DNA of 64,000 nucleotides from Xanthostigma xanthostigma (Eukaryota; Arthropoda; Insecta; Raphidioptera; Raphidiidae), in assembly GCA_963575645.1 (NCBI GenBank), contig OY754473.1:2232001-2296000 (forward strand), read 5' to 3'. Made by a program: the position numbers and the translations under genes. Below the pieces are notes generated by a model, which was not told the origin of the DNA, did no database searches, and saw only the letters and a list, made by a program, of their open reading frames with translations. Positions 33,802-45,800 of this stretch are shown piece after piece; position 1 is the first letter of the stretch, and each line of letters opens with the position of its first letter.

Positions 33802-33863
33802 AAATTCGTCAAGCTGGAGCGTCTACCGGAATATTTACGCGACACCGTGGACTGGTTTATGGG
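33802..33863 (+). CDS. Mob2: Mob2 5' coding exon (extent uncertain)
   Basis: The frame reads KFVKLERLPEYLRDTVDWFM, then G, and ends phase 2 before donor GTAAGC (33864). Splicing gives VDWFMGKARRKERE, close to the MDWLMGKSKAK start of vertebrate MOB2. Either this is an internal exon with acceptor CCCCTTCAG ending at 33801 and more coding sequence upstream, or translation begins at ATG 33859 (MGKARRKE). An in-frame TAG at 33790 rules out reading through from further left without a splice. Confidence 0.75.
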
Positions 33864-36800
33864 GTAAGCAAATTAATTATTCAATCGGAAAAAAATGTCA
33901 ATCAATTTTTTTGTTTGTCATTTCGTAACATCTTTATTTTGACTGCTTCATATTGTGTAATATTTAAGGCTTTTAATTTTTTGACAGTCGTGCTACATGC
34001 TTAATGTAGAAAAGGAACGCAAAAAAATGGCAGGTTAATTTTTTTTTGACAACTGCAGGTTCAAACAAAATCTTTGTAAATTATTTTGACATTTACATAA
34101 TGGCAATCACAAAATTGAAAATATGTAGGTATACCAGTTTTAAGTAATTTCATATCAGTGTAGTGATACTGATTTCCGGGCTGGAAACGACTTTTGCTTA
34201 TCGGTTTGTGATATCGTATCGAAACAAATTTCCTTCCGTGCGTAGATTGCGTACCCACAAGTCAAGTTTCCTTTTAGCTAAGCTACTCCGTCTTATAACA
34301 AAGAAAATCTCTTCTAATTTTTGTAACACCTTGCTGATAACAACATTGTAACAATGGCATAGATTTTTTTGGAAATCTAAGTGTAGTTATCACAAGATCA
34401 ATTAAAATGCTAAATTATTTTGTTAAAATCCAGGACCGTAACTAGGCAGGGGCAACAGGGGTACGTGTCCAGGACTCGGGCGGAAGGGGGGCCCCAGAAA
34501 GATCGAAAAATTCGGATTATATTATAAAAAAAACTTTTCGCTTTTTAGTAACTTTTTAGGAACTTGTACGAAAATAGTAGCTCATCTCCCCCCTCTCTAC
34601 TGCCCTGACAACATAATAGCTAAAAAACGAACAAGAAAAATGCACGGGAATTTAATAATTGTTCGTAGAAATCATTGGAAACATACCTAGCTAAGAATTT
34701 TTTAACTTCCTTCAAAATTTGTTTTTCTGGTTGTACTACTGATTAAAACTATTATTTTGGGGAAATAAATAGCTTTATTTAATTCATAAAATTTAAATGA
34801 AGGGGGGCCCAGCGATGAAGTCTTGCCCAAGGCTCAAAAAAGATAGTTTCGGTTCTGTTAAAATCGATATACAGTGTAACCTCTTTATAACGTCCTTCGT
34901 TATAACGAAAAACTCCGTAGAACGTAGAAAATTTTACAGTTTGGTTGGTTTACCTTAAAACCCATACATTAATACCCTCTTTATAGCGTAACAACCATTC
35001 TCTATTACGATGAAATATGTTCATATTTAGGCGTATTTAACAGTGTAATTGTTTTTATACAACAAAATGAAGATGAAGAAGATGATAAAGAGGACGATTT
35101 TTAACCATCATCAACTATTCAACAAGCACTTGATGCCGCTAAACTTATCGAAACATTCCTATTGTTTAATGAAGGTGATTCCACCACATCCCAAGAGTCA
35201 AGAGTGGTCAAGACATGCATAATACTTAATAAAATACAAAACAAATATTGGCATAGCAAAAACGCCAAGCAAAGTTAACAGACTACATGGAATAAATTAA
35301 TTAGGTGAAATTTGGTTATTTTTCTTTCTTCCCTCCATATAACGAAAAAAAATGCTCGGTCCCTTGAGATTCGTCATAAAGAGGTTACACTGTAGTTTTT
35401 TCAATAATATGTTAAAAAACCCAACAGCACCAAAAAAAACATTTTTATTTTAATTAATTGTAACACTTTTGCGCGTTTCGAGATAATAATTACAATCAAT
35501 TCATTTACAGTAGGCATATAAATCTGGTGAGAAAAATAAAGTTTTAATTGGAAAAAGTAAAAAAATAATTGCATTGTAGTAGATAACACACCTGCCAGCT
35601 ATATACTAGACAAGCAAGCATTTTCAACAAACGCTAGAGACTAGTCGATACATTTTTCAGTCTTTAATATATTGTGGATGCTATTTTCATTCAGATTTTG
35701 TGTACATCGAAACCATTTCAGCTGTTTATTTTCTTATAAGGCTTCTCTGAATAGCAAGCCTGCTTTACACAAGTTTCTTCATATTTCATGAAATTAGTTT
35801 TCGCTGGTGTTATATTTTATTTGATTATTTTGTTTTTTATACATTCTTTTGTTCTATTCGGAACCCAAAGGAAGGGTGAGACCTCTGGTGAGAAATGCGC
35901 CGAACTCTCCTAAGGACTCCTAAGCGGGGTTTTTGACAGGTAAACTATGGAAGCATAAGGTAAACATTGATTTAGAAAAGCATGATGGAGGCTAGGTTAG
36001 TCTCCATCATGTTTTTGTAAATAAATGTTTATCTGTCAAAAAAAAATCCTTAGGACAGTTCGGCGCATTTCTCACCAGAGGTCTCACCATTCCTTTAGGT
36101 TCCGAATGGCTAGAGAAAATGCTACGTATACACGCAGTGTGCACTGCGCATGCGTGTGTATGATGCTTTGACAGAGGGAGTAGAAACGATTCTCCCACTC
36201 TTTCCTCTCAACTGCCGGTTGAAGTCGAAGAAGGGAAAGCGTTTCTCTTTTCGTCTGATCCAGGCCAATTTATCCCCTTAAAAAGGTTCATACAACCCCA
36301 ATTTAAAGACTTAATTTATCAACCAAAAAAAATGGGGCTGCATTGGACTCCAATATCTCTAGGCACCAGGAAACCTAGATTCTCCCCTGACGATACGTTT
36401 TGTAGATTTTTATAAAATAATTTCTGCAATAAAAATGTTTATTATTATTATTATATCAACCTCGCTGTGTGTATTTGGCTTTAGTTCGCTAATTTCATTA
36501 GCGAATGCAAATCTTGATTGGAATTTGTTTTGCAAACTTGTGAGTCATTTTCGTAATGTTTAGAGCGCAGTATCGCGACTTGAACAACGCCGGGACTTAA
36601 ATTAAAAAAAAAATTCAAAATCGAAATTGAAAATGTTCGCTTATTTGATCGGTAATCGAAATACGGCAAAATTCGCCGCTAAATATACAGTCATTGATAG
36701 TAATATATCGTTGGTTAGAGGCTTGGCCTTGCCATTGGACGTGGAAGATACTGTCAGCTGTTTTTGCAGGTAAACATTGTTAACGATAAACAAACGAAAC

Positions 36801-39800
36801 GACACCAAAGGTCCATAAAAAAATGAACAGATTTTTTCCGTTTAGTTACGTATGAGTGGACGTAGGCATTTGTTTTGATGTTTATTTGTTTAGAAATTTT
36901 GTATCGTTTTTCTGTTTCTGTAACTTTTTTTTATAAGTTGAATGTTTGTTTTGGAAATTGAAAAGGCGTAATTTAGGTTCACCGTTTTACCATTCCAAAA
37001 CACTTTTCAAAATTTACAATAATTTTTCGTTTTGACTTTCGAGGTTCTCCAAATCCAAAAAAACATATTTTTGGAAAAAGTCTGTGCGTCTGTTAGTCTG
37101 TTTGTCTGTGAACGCGATACAAGTCAAACGACTGAGCGGATTGAAGCCAAATTTTGGGAGGGTGTTTGATATGCAAATATGGAGAGCTGTATGGTTTTTG
37201 GGGAAAATTGGCGCATGCGCAGAAGAGATATTTGCCATGACTTTTTATATTTCATAACGGTTTATTATTTTATTTATTTTTACAAGAAATTTTTGTAAGA
37301 AAGATTTTTTTCCTAGTCTAATAGTTTCGAAAATATTTTGAAAATAGAAAAAAATCAGCTGTTATTTTGTTCTGAATACTGTCAAAAAGAAATTCATTAG
37401 GTACCATATTATGTAACCTCGCAAACCAATAGCAGATATAATATTTATTATTAGTCGTTACCCGCCTCACTGCAAACGTTAACAGAAATTTTATTTTATT
37501 TATTATAATGTGTCAAATTTCTATATTTTTGAAGTTGGAATGGCCCTGAGCAGGGCCCTCGTAAGGCCTCACGCCGCCCGCGTGCGGATTCATAATTGAC
37601 GCCCCTTATTGGGGATAAACTCACTAGACGATATGTCAAATTGAAAAACGTTAAAAATCCTAAATAACTAATACTGTAAGTGCAATTAATAGAAACTTTG
37701 TTTCCTTGTCTTTTTGCAAATACTTCTTCATAGAATCAGACATTTTGTTTTTTTCTTCTTGGCTAATTTTCAAGTTGTTGAAATTGTGCACCCGAAGGTT
37801 TTTTTCTTTCATTACTTTCCTGAAATGCATCAATGCTTCACTTCACATCGTCATTACAAAACGATTTGGACAGGTAAAAATACTATTAAGATAATTAATT
37901 TTTTAAAACAAATAAAAATGTGAAAAATGTAACAGTGAAAGATACTTTACAAATGATAGGCTAAAAGTAAAAACGAGTCAAATTTTTAATCAGGATAAAA
38001 GCGGGATGAAATAATAAAATATATTCAATTAAAATGAAACACATTAAACAGTGAATTTTGAAAATTCACTCCGTACAGAGTGAACTTCAAAAATCACTCC
38101 GCGGAGTAAACTGTTCTCTACAAAAACAGTTCACTCCGTGCGAATTTTCATGGTGTTCTTCTCCTGTCGTACTTATGAATGAGAGAAAAATTTAGTTTCA
38201 CCGCTGAGCTGAGAAAATTCATTAAGTCAAAATAATCATTAGTTTATCAATTAGTAAAAAGTATTTGTTGATTGAAAAATACTTTACTTCACTCCCACCT
38301 TGCAGGAATCGACAGGAAAAAATCAAGATATAAACATACGCGGGAATCTCCCGATAGGGGCGCCCTGTCTACGCGCTGATGTGAACTAACTATCGAATCG
38401 AAAACTGCGCGCGAAATATTTCGAATTCGAATTTCATTAAAAAATAAATAACTACTCGTAAGAGTTTGTCACGCAGGCTTGAGTATGCAAATAAAATTGA
38501 AATAATATCAGTTATATATTTTTTCTATGCAGCACAGAAAACATATCACAACTAGGCCATTTGCCGCCCCTTGAATGTGCCGCCCGCGTGCATCGCACAC
38601 ATCGCACTATAGGGCGCGAGGGCCCTGGCCCTGAGGGCCAATTGACTGGAATTGTTCAGTTATAATAAATAGTACAAATTTACAGATGAAAATAACTGAG
38701 CTCAGGCATTTGTTTTGATGTGTATTTGTTTAGAAACTAAAGAAATTCCGCTTATCTATTTTTGAATGTTTTTATGATCCGCGAATTTTCCATCGGAAAT
38801 CGTTCATATTTTTCGACTCGCTTCAATAATGATTTGTTTATAATCCGAACAGTCGAAAATAACTGTTTAGACAATAAACAAAACAAGTCGTGCTATTTTT
38901 TTGTGTGGTCCACAAGTGTCACGTATGAATGGACATGACCTTTAGTTTAGATGTTCTTTTGTTTTAAAATTAATGAGACATACAGAATGTCCCGCAAGTC
39001 TCATAATGCACACATTGAAGTGTAAGAATTATACCATTCGGAACCCAAAGGAATGGTGAGACCTCTGGTGAGAAATGCGCTGAACTGCCCTAAGGGGGTT
39101 TTTTGACAGGTAAACTATAGAAAACATTGATTTAGAAAGGCATTAATGGAGGCTAGGTGTAGCCTCCATTATGCTTTTCTAAATCAATGTTTACCTTATA
39201 CGTCTATAGTTTACCTGTCAAAAACTCCCCTTAGGGCAGTTCGGCGCATTTCTCACCAGAGGTCTCACCATTCCTTTCGGTTCCGAATAGTTACTCAGTG
39301 CCAATCGCAATCAAAGGCAAATATAGATGTCAGCACTTGGAACATCTATGTGGGTAGGATTGCCAGGTCGCTAAACCAAATAGCCGGACAGACCAGCCAG
39401 TTTGGCCGGACATTTGGATAAAAAGGCCGGACAGCCTACATTATTGAGGATTTTGTCTCAGTATTAATAGGTACGACAAAAAAATTGTATGTAAAATCAA
39501 GCTTTTTTAATTATTAATCTTGTTAAATTCTAATGAAATATAAATAACATCGAATGCCAAATCAGTTCAAGTACTTTATTACTAATCAGCCAAAGTCATC
39601 AGTCAAAATTAAATTCTAGATAAACATTTATCAACATTTTAAATTCTTCTTAAATTCTAATAAAAGGCAATTGCACAAATACGTCTTATGTACCTGCTAT
39701 TACTTCCCAAAACAAAATAAAAAAAAATTGGTTGTCTGTAAAGTCGGTTTACGGACGATAGTTTTACGTGATAACGTATTCCGTAATACATAACCTAAAT

Positions 39801-42800
39801 TCTACATATAATAATTATAATAATTCGAATCTATGATATTGCATCTTTCACTTCAAATTTAGGTTAATTTTATTTATTAAATTACTCACCACCTATAAAA
39901 ATAATTTTTTTTATTAACTTTCTTTCTTTCGTATTTATTTAAGTCTCAAAGATTAACTGTCATACTATTTATAAAACAATTGTTTCACTGTTTATATAAA
40001 ATTCCAAAACCTACTTACAATATTTAAGTATTATTTTTCATACGTCAAAAAATTGATTTTTATAATGATAAAATTTGTAAGAAAACGATTTTTTCGAGAG
40101 ATGAGACCTAGCTAAAACGATTTTTTGCCCCCCAAAATCCCTTTTCAGTAAATTTCATCCAAATCGTTAGGGCCGTTTTCGAGAAAAGCACGCACAGGGT
40201 CAGGCGGAACGTTAGGAACGTTACACTTTTTCGTGCATGCAGCCGGTGTTTTATCAATTTATAAGACGTTATCACGTCAAAAACAATCTAAACAAAACAA
40301 AACTTCTTTTCTTTAAGTTAATAAAAATCATTATTCATATTCGCCTGCGCTCGGCCACGCTCGACGCTCGCTCGTTTGCGAAATGTAAAAAGAATAACAA
40401 AAGCCGGACTCCGTTTATTTTGGCCGGACACGCAAAAGCATGTCCGGCTTTATCCGGACGCCTGGCAACACTATATGTGGGGTGTAATCGATTGTATCAC
40501 AAGGAAGTTAAAGTATGTCAACAATGTCAGATCGAAAGATATAAAACTTGTTGTTTACTCAGGGAACAAGAGATTAATTACTTGAGGTGTTTTTTTTTAA
40601 CATTCCGTACTTCAAAAGAAAAAAACGAACCCTTATAGAATTACTTTGTTGTCCGTCTGTCTGTATGTCAAGACTCTTGGGAATCAAAACATATCTTCCC
40701 GTTGACCTAGAATCATGCAATTTGGCAAGAAGCAATGTCTTATAGCACAAGTAAAGGGAAAAATCCGAAAACCGTACATTTGTAGATACATCACCAAAAA
40801 AATAATGTTTTTAAACCGCTACAACATGCTACGCACGTACACAGTAACAGTTCTAATACAAAGCAAGCGTCCGTTAACGGTGCGTTTATAGAGCACAATA
40901 TGAGAACTCTCGCTTACAACACGGTACGACAACTAGGCTATCGGATATAGCCACGAGTTACAATACAGTTCAGTAGTCTATCTGAACCCATTGCAATTAC
41001 ACGCTTAGTTGGCAAACTGACCGCGACGTTTGTCTATGTATGGGGACAACAGTTTTCCAACGGCTAAGCGGGAAAAATCTTTGAGACTCGATTCCCGTGA
41101 TGGATGAACTATTTACATACCTACAAGTTTGAACGGATCCCTCGGCGCGCGAGTCCAACTCGCACTTGACCGTTTTTTACACGCTTTATATTAGTTTCAC
41201 TTGTAACTTTGTATGTATGTATGTAAGTATGTATGCTTGTTTGTAAACTCGTTTGGACTACAGCAAGTGGTTTATTACTGTAGTATAATATGCCAGCACT
41301 GTAACTACAGTGGTTAGCCGTGCGGTCTAAAGCACGGGTCTTCGCTGACGTCAACTCTCGGAATCACGGGTCGTGGGTTCTAATCCCGTCCACGCCGAAA
41401 AAAAAATTGTTTTTTTCGGCAAATTTTTGACAATAAATCGAACTAAAAAGTGGAAAATAAATATAGTTTAAAAAAAACTAAAAAACACGCTTTATATCGA
41501 ACTAAAAAGTAAAAAATATTTTTTTTTTAAATAAGGTTGAAACAATAATGAATAAAAAATACTAGTATTATTGTGAAAAAAGCGTGGGGCGCTTTGTTCC
41601 ACATTTTCGTACATCGAGCGCCCCACGCTTTTTTCACAATAATACTAGTATTTTTTATTCATTATTGTTTTAAGCTTATTAAAAAAAAATATTTTTTACT
41701 TTTTAGTTCGATATAAAGCGTGTTTTTTAGTTTTTTTTAAACTATATTCATTTTTTAATTTAATTTTCATTTGTGTAAATAAGGTTTAGTACTATAACAA
41801 GGGTTAGTACTGTGATGATAATATGTAAAAATGAGCACTGTAACGCCATCTGTAGGTGTGAAAATGAAACGCCAAAATATATTTGTATTTCTGTCTATCT
41901 CACGATTCTACCGATCGCCTTAACTCACTTCAGCAGTAACGACGCGTATAGTTTTTTTTTTCTTCTCAAAGCCGTAGCGCTATGTGGTTTTCAGGGCGCC
42001 GTTCGTTTATTTGACTGTTATCTTTCTGTTTTGCAGAAAAGCCCGTCGCAAGGAACGCGAGGGTGGTGAAGCCGGCTCAGCGGGAAGCGGCGCCGATCCC
42101 AAACTATATCTGGAAGCGACTGTACTGGAGCGCAAACTGCCCGACGCCGATCTCAGACTTCTCGTCGACCTTCCGGCGGGACTAGACTATAACGAATGGC
42201 TCGCGTCACACAGTAAGTTATTATGAATAATATCCGTAGTCGACTGGCGAGTCAAATAACTACCTAGAAGTGAATTTGCTCAAAAAAAGCCTCGATTCCC
42301 TAATGCAGCGGTCGGCAACCTTTTGGCAAGCAAGGGCCACAAAGTGGCAAATTGAAATAAAGGCGGGCCGCCTTTATTTCAATTATTTAAAATTATGAAT
42401 AAGTGCGGCCCGCACTTATTCATAATTTTAACAATAGGTATTTGTGATATTAAAAATTCGAAAACATTTTATTTGAATTTTATTAAAAATTTAACTGAGA
42501 ACTTCAAAACAGAACTGTTCTTTTACAAAAATTAGTGTGACGTTTGAGATTGTATTTGAGTGGCTATTTGTTGTATGTTAGCTTCCAGGTTTGTAGTTGC
42601 AATTCGTAGAATAGCTCTCAAATGCTCATCTGTGAGACGAGAACCATATTTATTTTTTCTGTAATTGAGAACCGAAAAAGTTTGTTCGCATAAGTACTAC
42701 CAAAAATTGTAATTAATTGCAGAGCAAACCTTTTCAATTCGTCAAAATTAGATGGCAAACTGACATAAAATTTAACAAGATCTTTGATTTCAAAGAAAGA

Positions 42801-45800
42801 GTTTTTGAGAGTATCATTAGATTGGAGATCAATCACGTTCATTTGTAAATGACTAAGTACATCCTCAATATCACAAGAAAAAGGATTTGTGAAAATTAAT
42901 TTAATTATTTATTTATGTAGGTAGAGACTTTTAATTATAAAACAGTCACGGGCCGCAAGGTATAAGCTTGCGGGCCGCGGGTTGCTGACCCCTGCCCTAA
43001 TGCATAGCAAATGTAGTGAAAGTCTGATCTAAATTGTTTCGGTTGTTGTTGAGTGAACCCGGAACAAAAACGCCAGAAATATGTTAATTCGTTTTTAAAA
43101 AACCGAACGTTTTGTGGGAATTAATTTGATTTCTTTTCAGCTATGGCACTTTTCGACCACGTTAACTTGGTGTACGGAACTGTTAGTGAATTTTGTACAA
43201 TGTCCGGATGTCCTGATATGACGGGGCCCGGCCAAAGGTAAATTACTGATTTAGTATAATAATTAGTGGTTTTCTGTATATATATATTACTAGCGGTCCC
43301 GCCCGGTTTCATCCGGGTGCAAAAGAACGAATGGGGAAGGAAGGGACATGAATACGCACATTCATCTTAGTTTATCGAGATGAATGTTTGTCCAAACTTC
43401 ATAATGATCGGAGTTACCGTTCAAAAGCTTTTGCCGTTAAAAAGCAGTATTTATACTATCTTTTAATATAATAAATATTTAATTGCAAACACTGTAGGAA
43501 AATTATTTTTATATAGGTACCTGTAGTTGTAACAGTTTTCAAATGAGCTATTAATTAGATTTATTTAATTAAAATTAAAAAAATTGAAATGTAAGCCTTA
43601 GAAGAAAGCAATGTAGAAAATAAAAAAAAATAAAAATATATTCGTGACGTGGGGCTTGAACCCAAGACCCTGGCAAGAGTCTTACGCTCTACCGACTGAG
43701 CTATCTGGGCTTGTGAACGTGACGCGCTAATATTACAATATTTAGTTAAGGCATTTCATCTGATAATATTTGTCGGACGGACTAATTTTGAGATACATTT
43801 TGCAACATTTTTCATTGATGTTCCGCTCCAATTGGTCGTAGCGTGATATTATGTAACCTTCCTCTATAAATGGGCTATCCAACAAAAAAAAGTTTTTTTC
43901 AATTCAATTCGAAGTTTCTGAGATTAGCGCGTTCAACCAAACAAACAAACAAACTCTTCAGCTTTATAAGTATAGATATATACAGTCAAACCCAAAAATG
44001 ATAAGATAGAGGAGAAACTGCCCATAAGAGCTAATGTAAAATCGTAATATACGAGTTTCAGCGCCTCTAGTGATTGTGTCCAGTCTTAACCAGTCTTAAA
44101 AATCTTTTTTTGGTCTTCTATGGCATCCTTTCACATTACACCAAACCATGTTGGTTTTATTAATCATAATAAATTATATATTTTATTGCAATCAAAGAGT
44201 CTTCAAATACTATAAATCGCCATAACAATAGTTTAGTACTTGGACACAACTGTCAGATGGCATGTGTGTCGCTATTACGCGACCTGTCTCTCTATCTTAT
44301 CTTCTTTGGTCAAACGTGAGTGAGTGAAAACTGGGTAGGCGAGAAAACTCTCTAAGTGAGAGTAATTGCCGTTTTTGTAACACTCTAAAACCTCTATAAA
44401 TGAGAAGCAGAAACCTCTAACTCTATAATATAAGAGAAAGATGTTTTTCACTCATGGACCTCTATAACTGAGACTACTACTTGCCTGTACCTCTATAAGC
44501 GATAGTCGAACGTATTAATAGTTCCACGAAATTTAAGAATGAGTTATAAATAGCTGAACTAACATTAGCTATTTAGTTATCTTTATATATAAAAATTACG
44601 TGTCACGTTGTTTGTCCATGTTTGTCCGCGATGAACTCCTAAACTACTGAACCGATTTTAAATTTGATTTACACACCGTGTGCAATTCGACCCAACTTGA
44701 AAGATAGGATAGCTTACATTTCAATTTATAGTCGCAATATTATTTTATTGCAAATTGTTTGTCTATTCCTTGACAGTCATAATTATCTGTTAGCTCCAGG
44801 ATTGAGTGAATATTCAATAGATGGCGCAACGAACTTAACAACCATATAAGATGGCGATACCTGTTGACTGGATTGAGTGAATATTCAATAGATGGCGCAA
44901 CGAACTTAACAACCATATATCTAGATCGAGGATGTAAAAAAACTGAATATCGTTTAAAACAAATGCTTTTTTTTCGAGCACGACGGCGCAGCCGGAGTGA
45001 ACCCTCGAAATAGAGCAAGTGTTTTAAAGACCAGTTATCCACGAATACTTTACATACTTACATACACACATATACGCCCATGTATATTTTAAAATAGCTA
45101 GCAATTAATAAAATAGATAGATAGATGTTCCAATTAAATTGTTTTATTATTTCACTTTATACGTAGCGAAGCACGTACAGGGCCGCTAGTTTATATATAA
45201 AAAACATACATTTACTTCAAAAATTAATTCTCGTTTAGGAAGCTGAACATGATGTCGAAGTTTTTGAATTGCTAATGTTGACCTCAAAAGACACTAGATA
45301 TTTAAAGTTAAAATATATTTTCGCTTCGCCCTAATGCGCATAATAAAAAAAGTAGGTTGTCTGTACATAGCCGTTTTTCATGAAATGCGTTGTTTTCAGG
45401 ACATATTTATGGTTTGATGAGAAAGGAAAAAAGACTAGAGTTGCAGCGCCGCAGTATATAGACTATGTAATGACATTTATACAGAAAACCGTTACAGATG
45501 AGAGTATATTCCCTACTAAATATGGTAAGTGCTACTTTGTTATATTTAACACTACGATTAAGGAGGTTGATCCGTTACAGTCCCAATCAAAAGTAAGTCG
45601 AATTCTAAATGGGATGATACCAATAAATTATTGTCATAAAGGCATAAATAAATATTTTTTTTTAATATTAATTAATTATTTCAGTACTTTATACTTAATG
45701 GACTAACTTTTGTATTTTTTGTACAAAGTTAGGTTAAAAAAAATACATTTATGTAAATATCTGTATTTTACATATTTTTTGCAGTAAATAATTGAAAAAA

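Noticed and set aside
34430-34860. GGGGCCCC-rich segment as a further hAT element
   Set aside because: Both ends look hAT-like (CAGGACCGTAACTAGGC, GGGGGGCCC) but no terminal repeat pair or duplication could be fixed.
41310-41398. Functional tRNA-Leu or tRNA-Ser
   Set aside because: Poor acceptor pairing, and an inverted copy lies in the same composite repeat at 11.2 kb.
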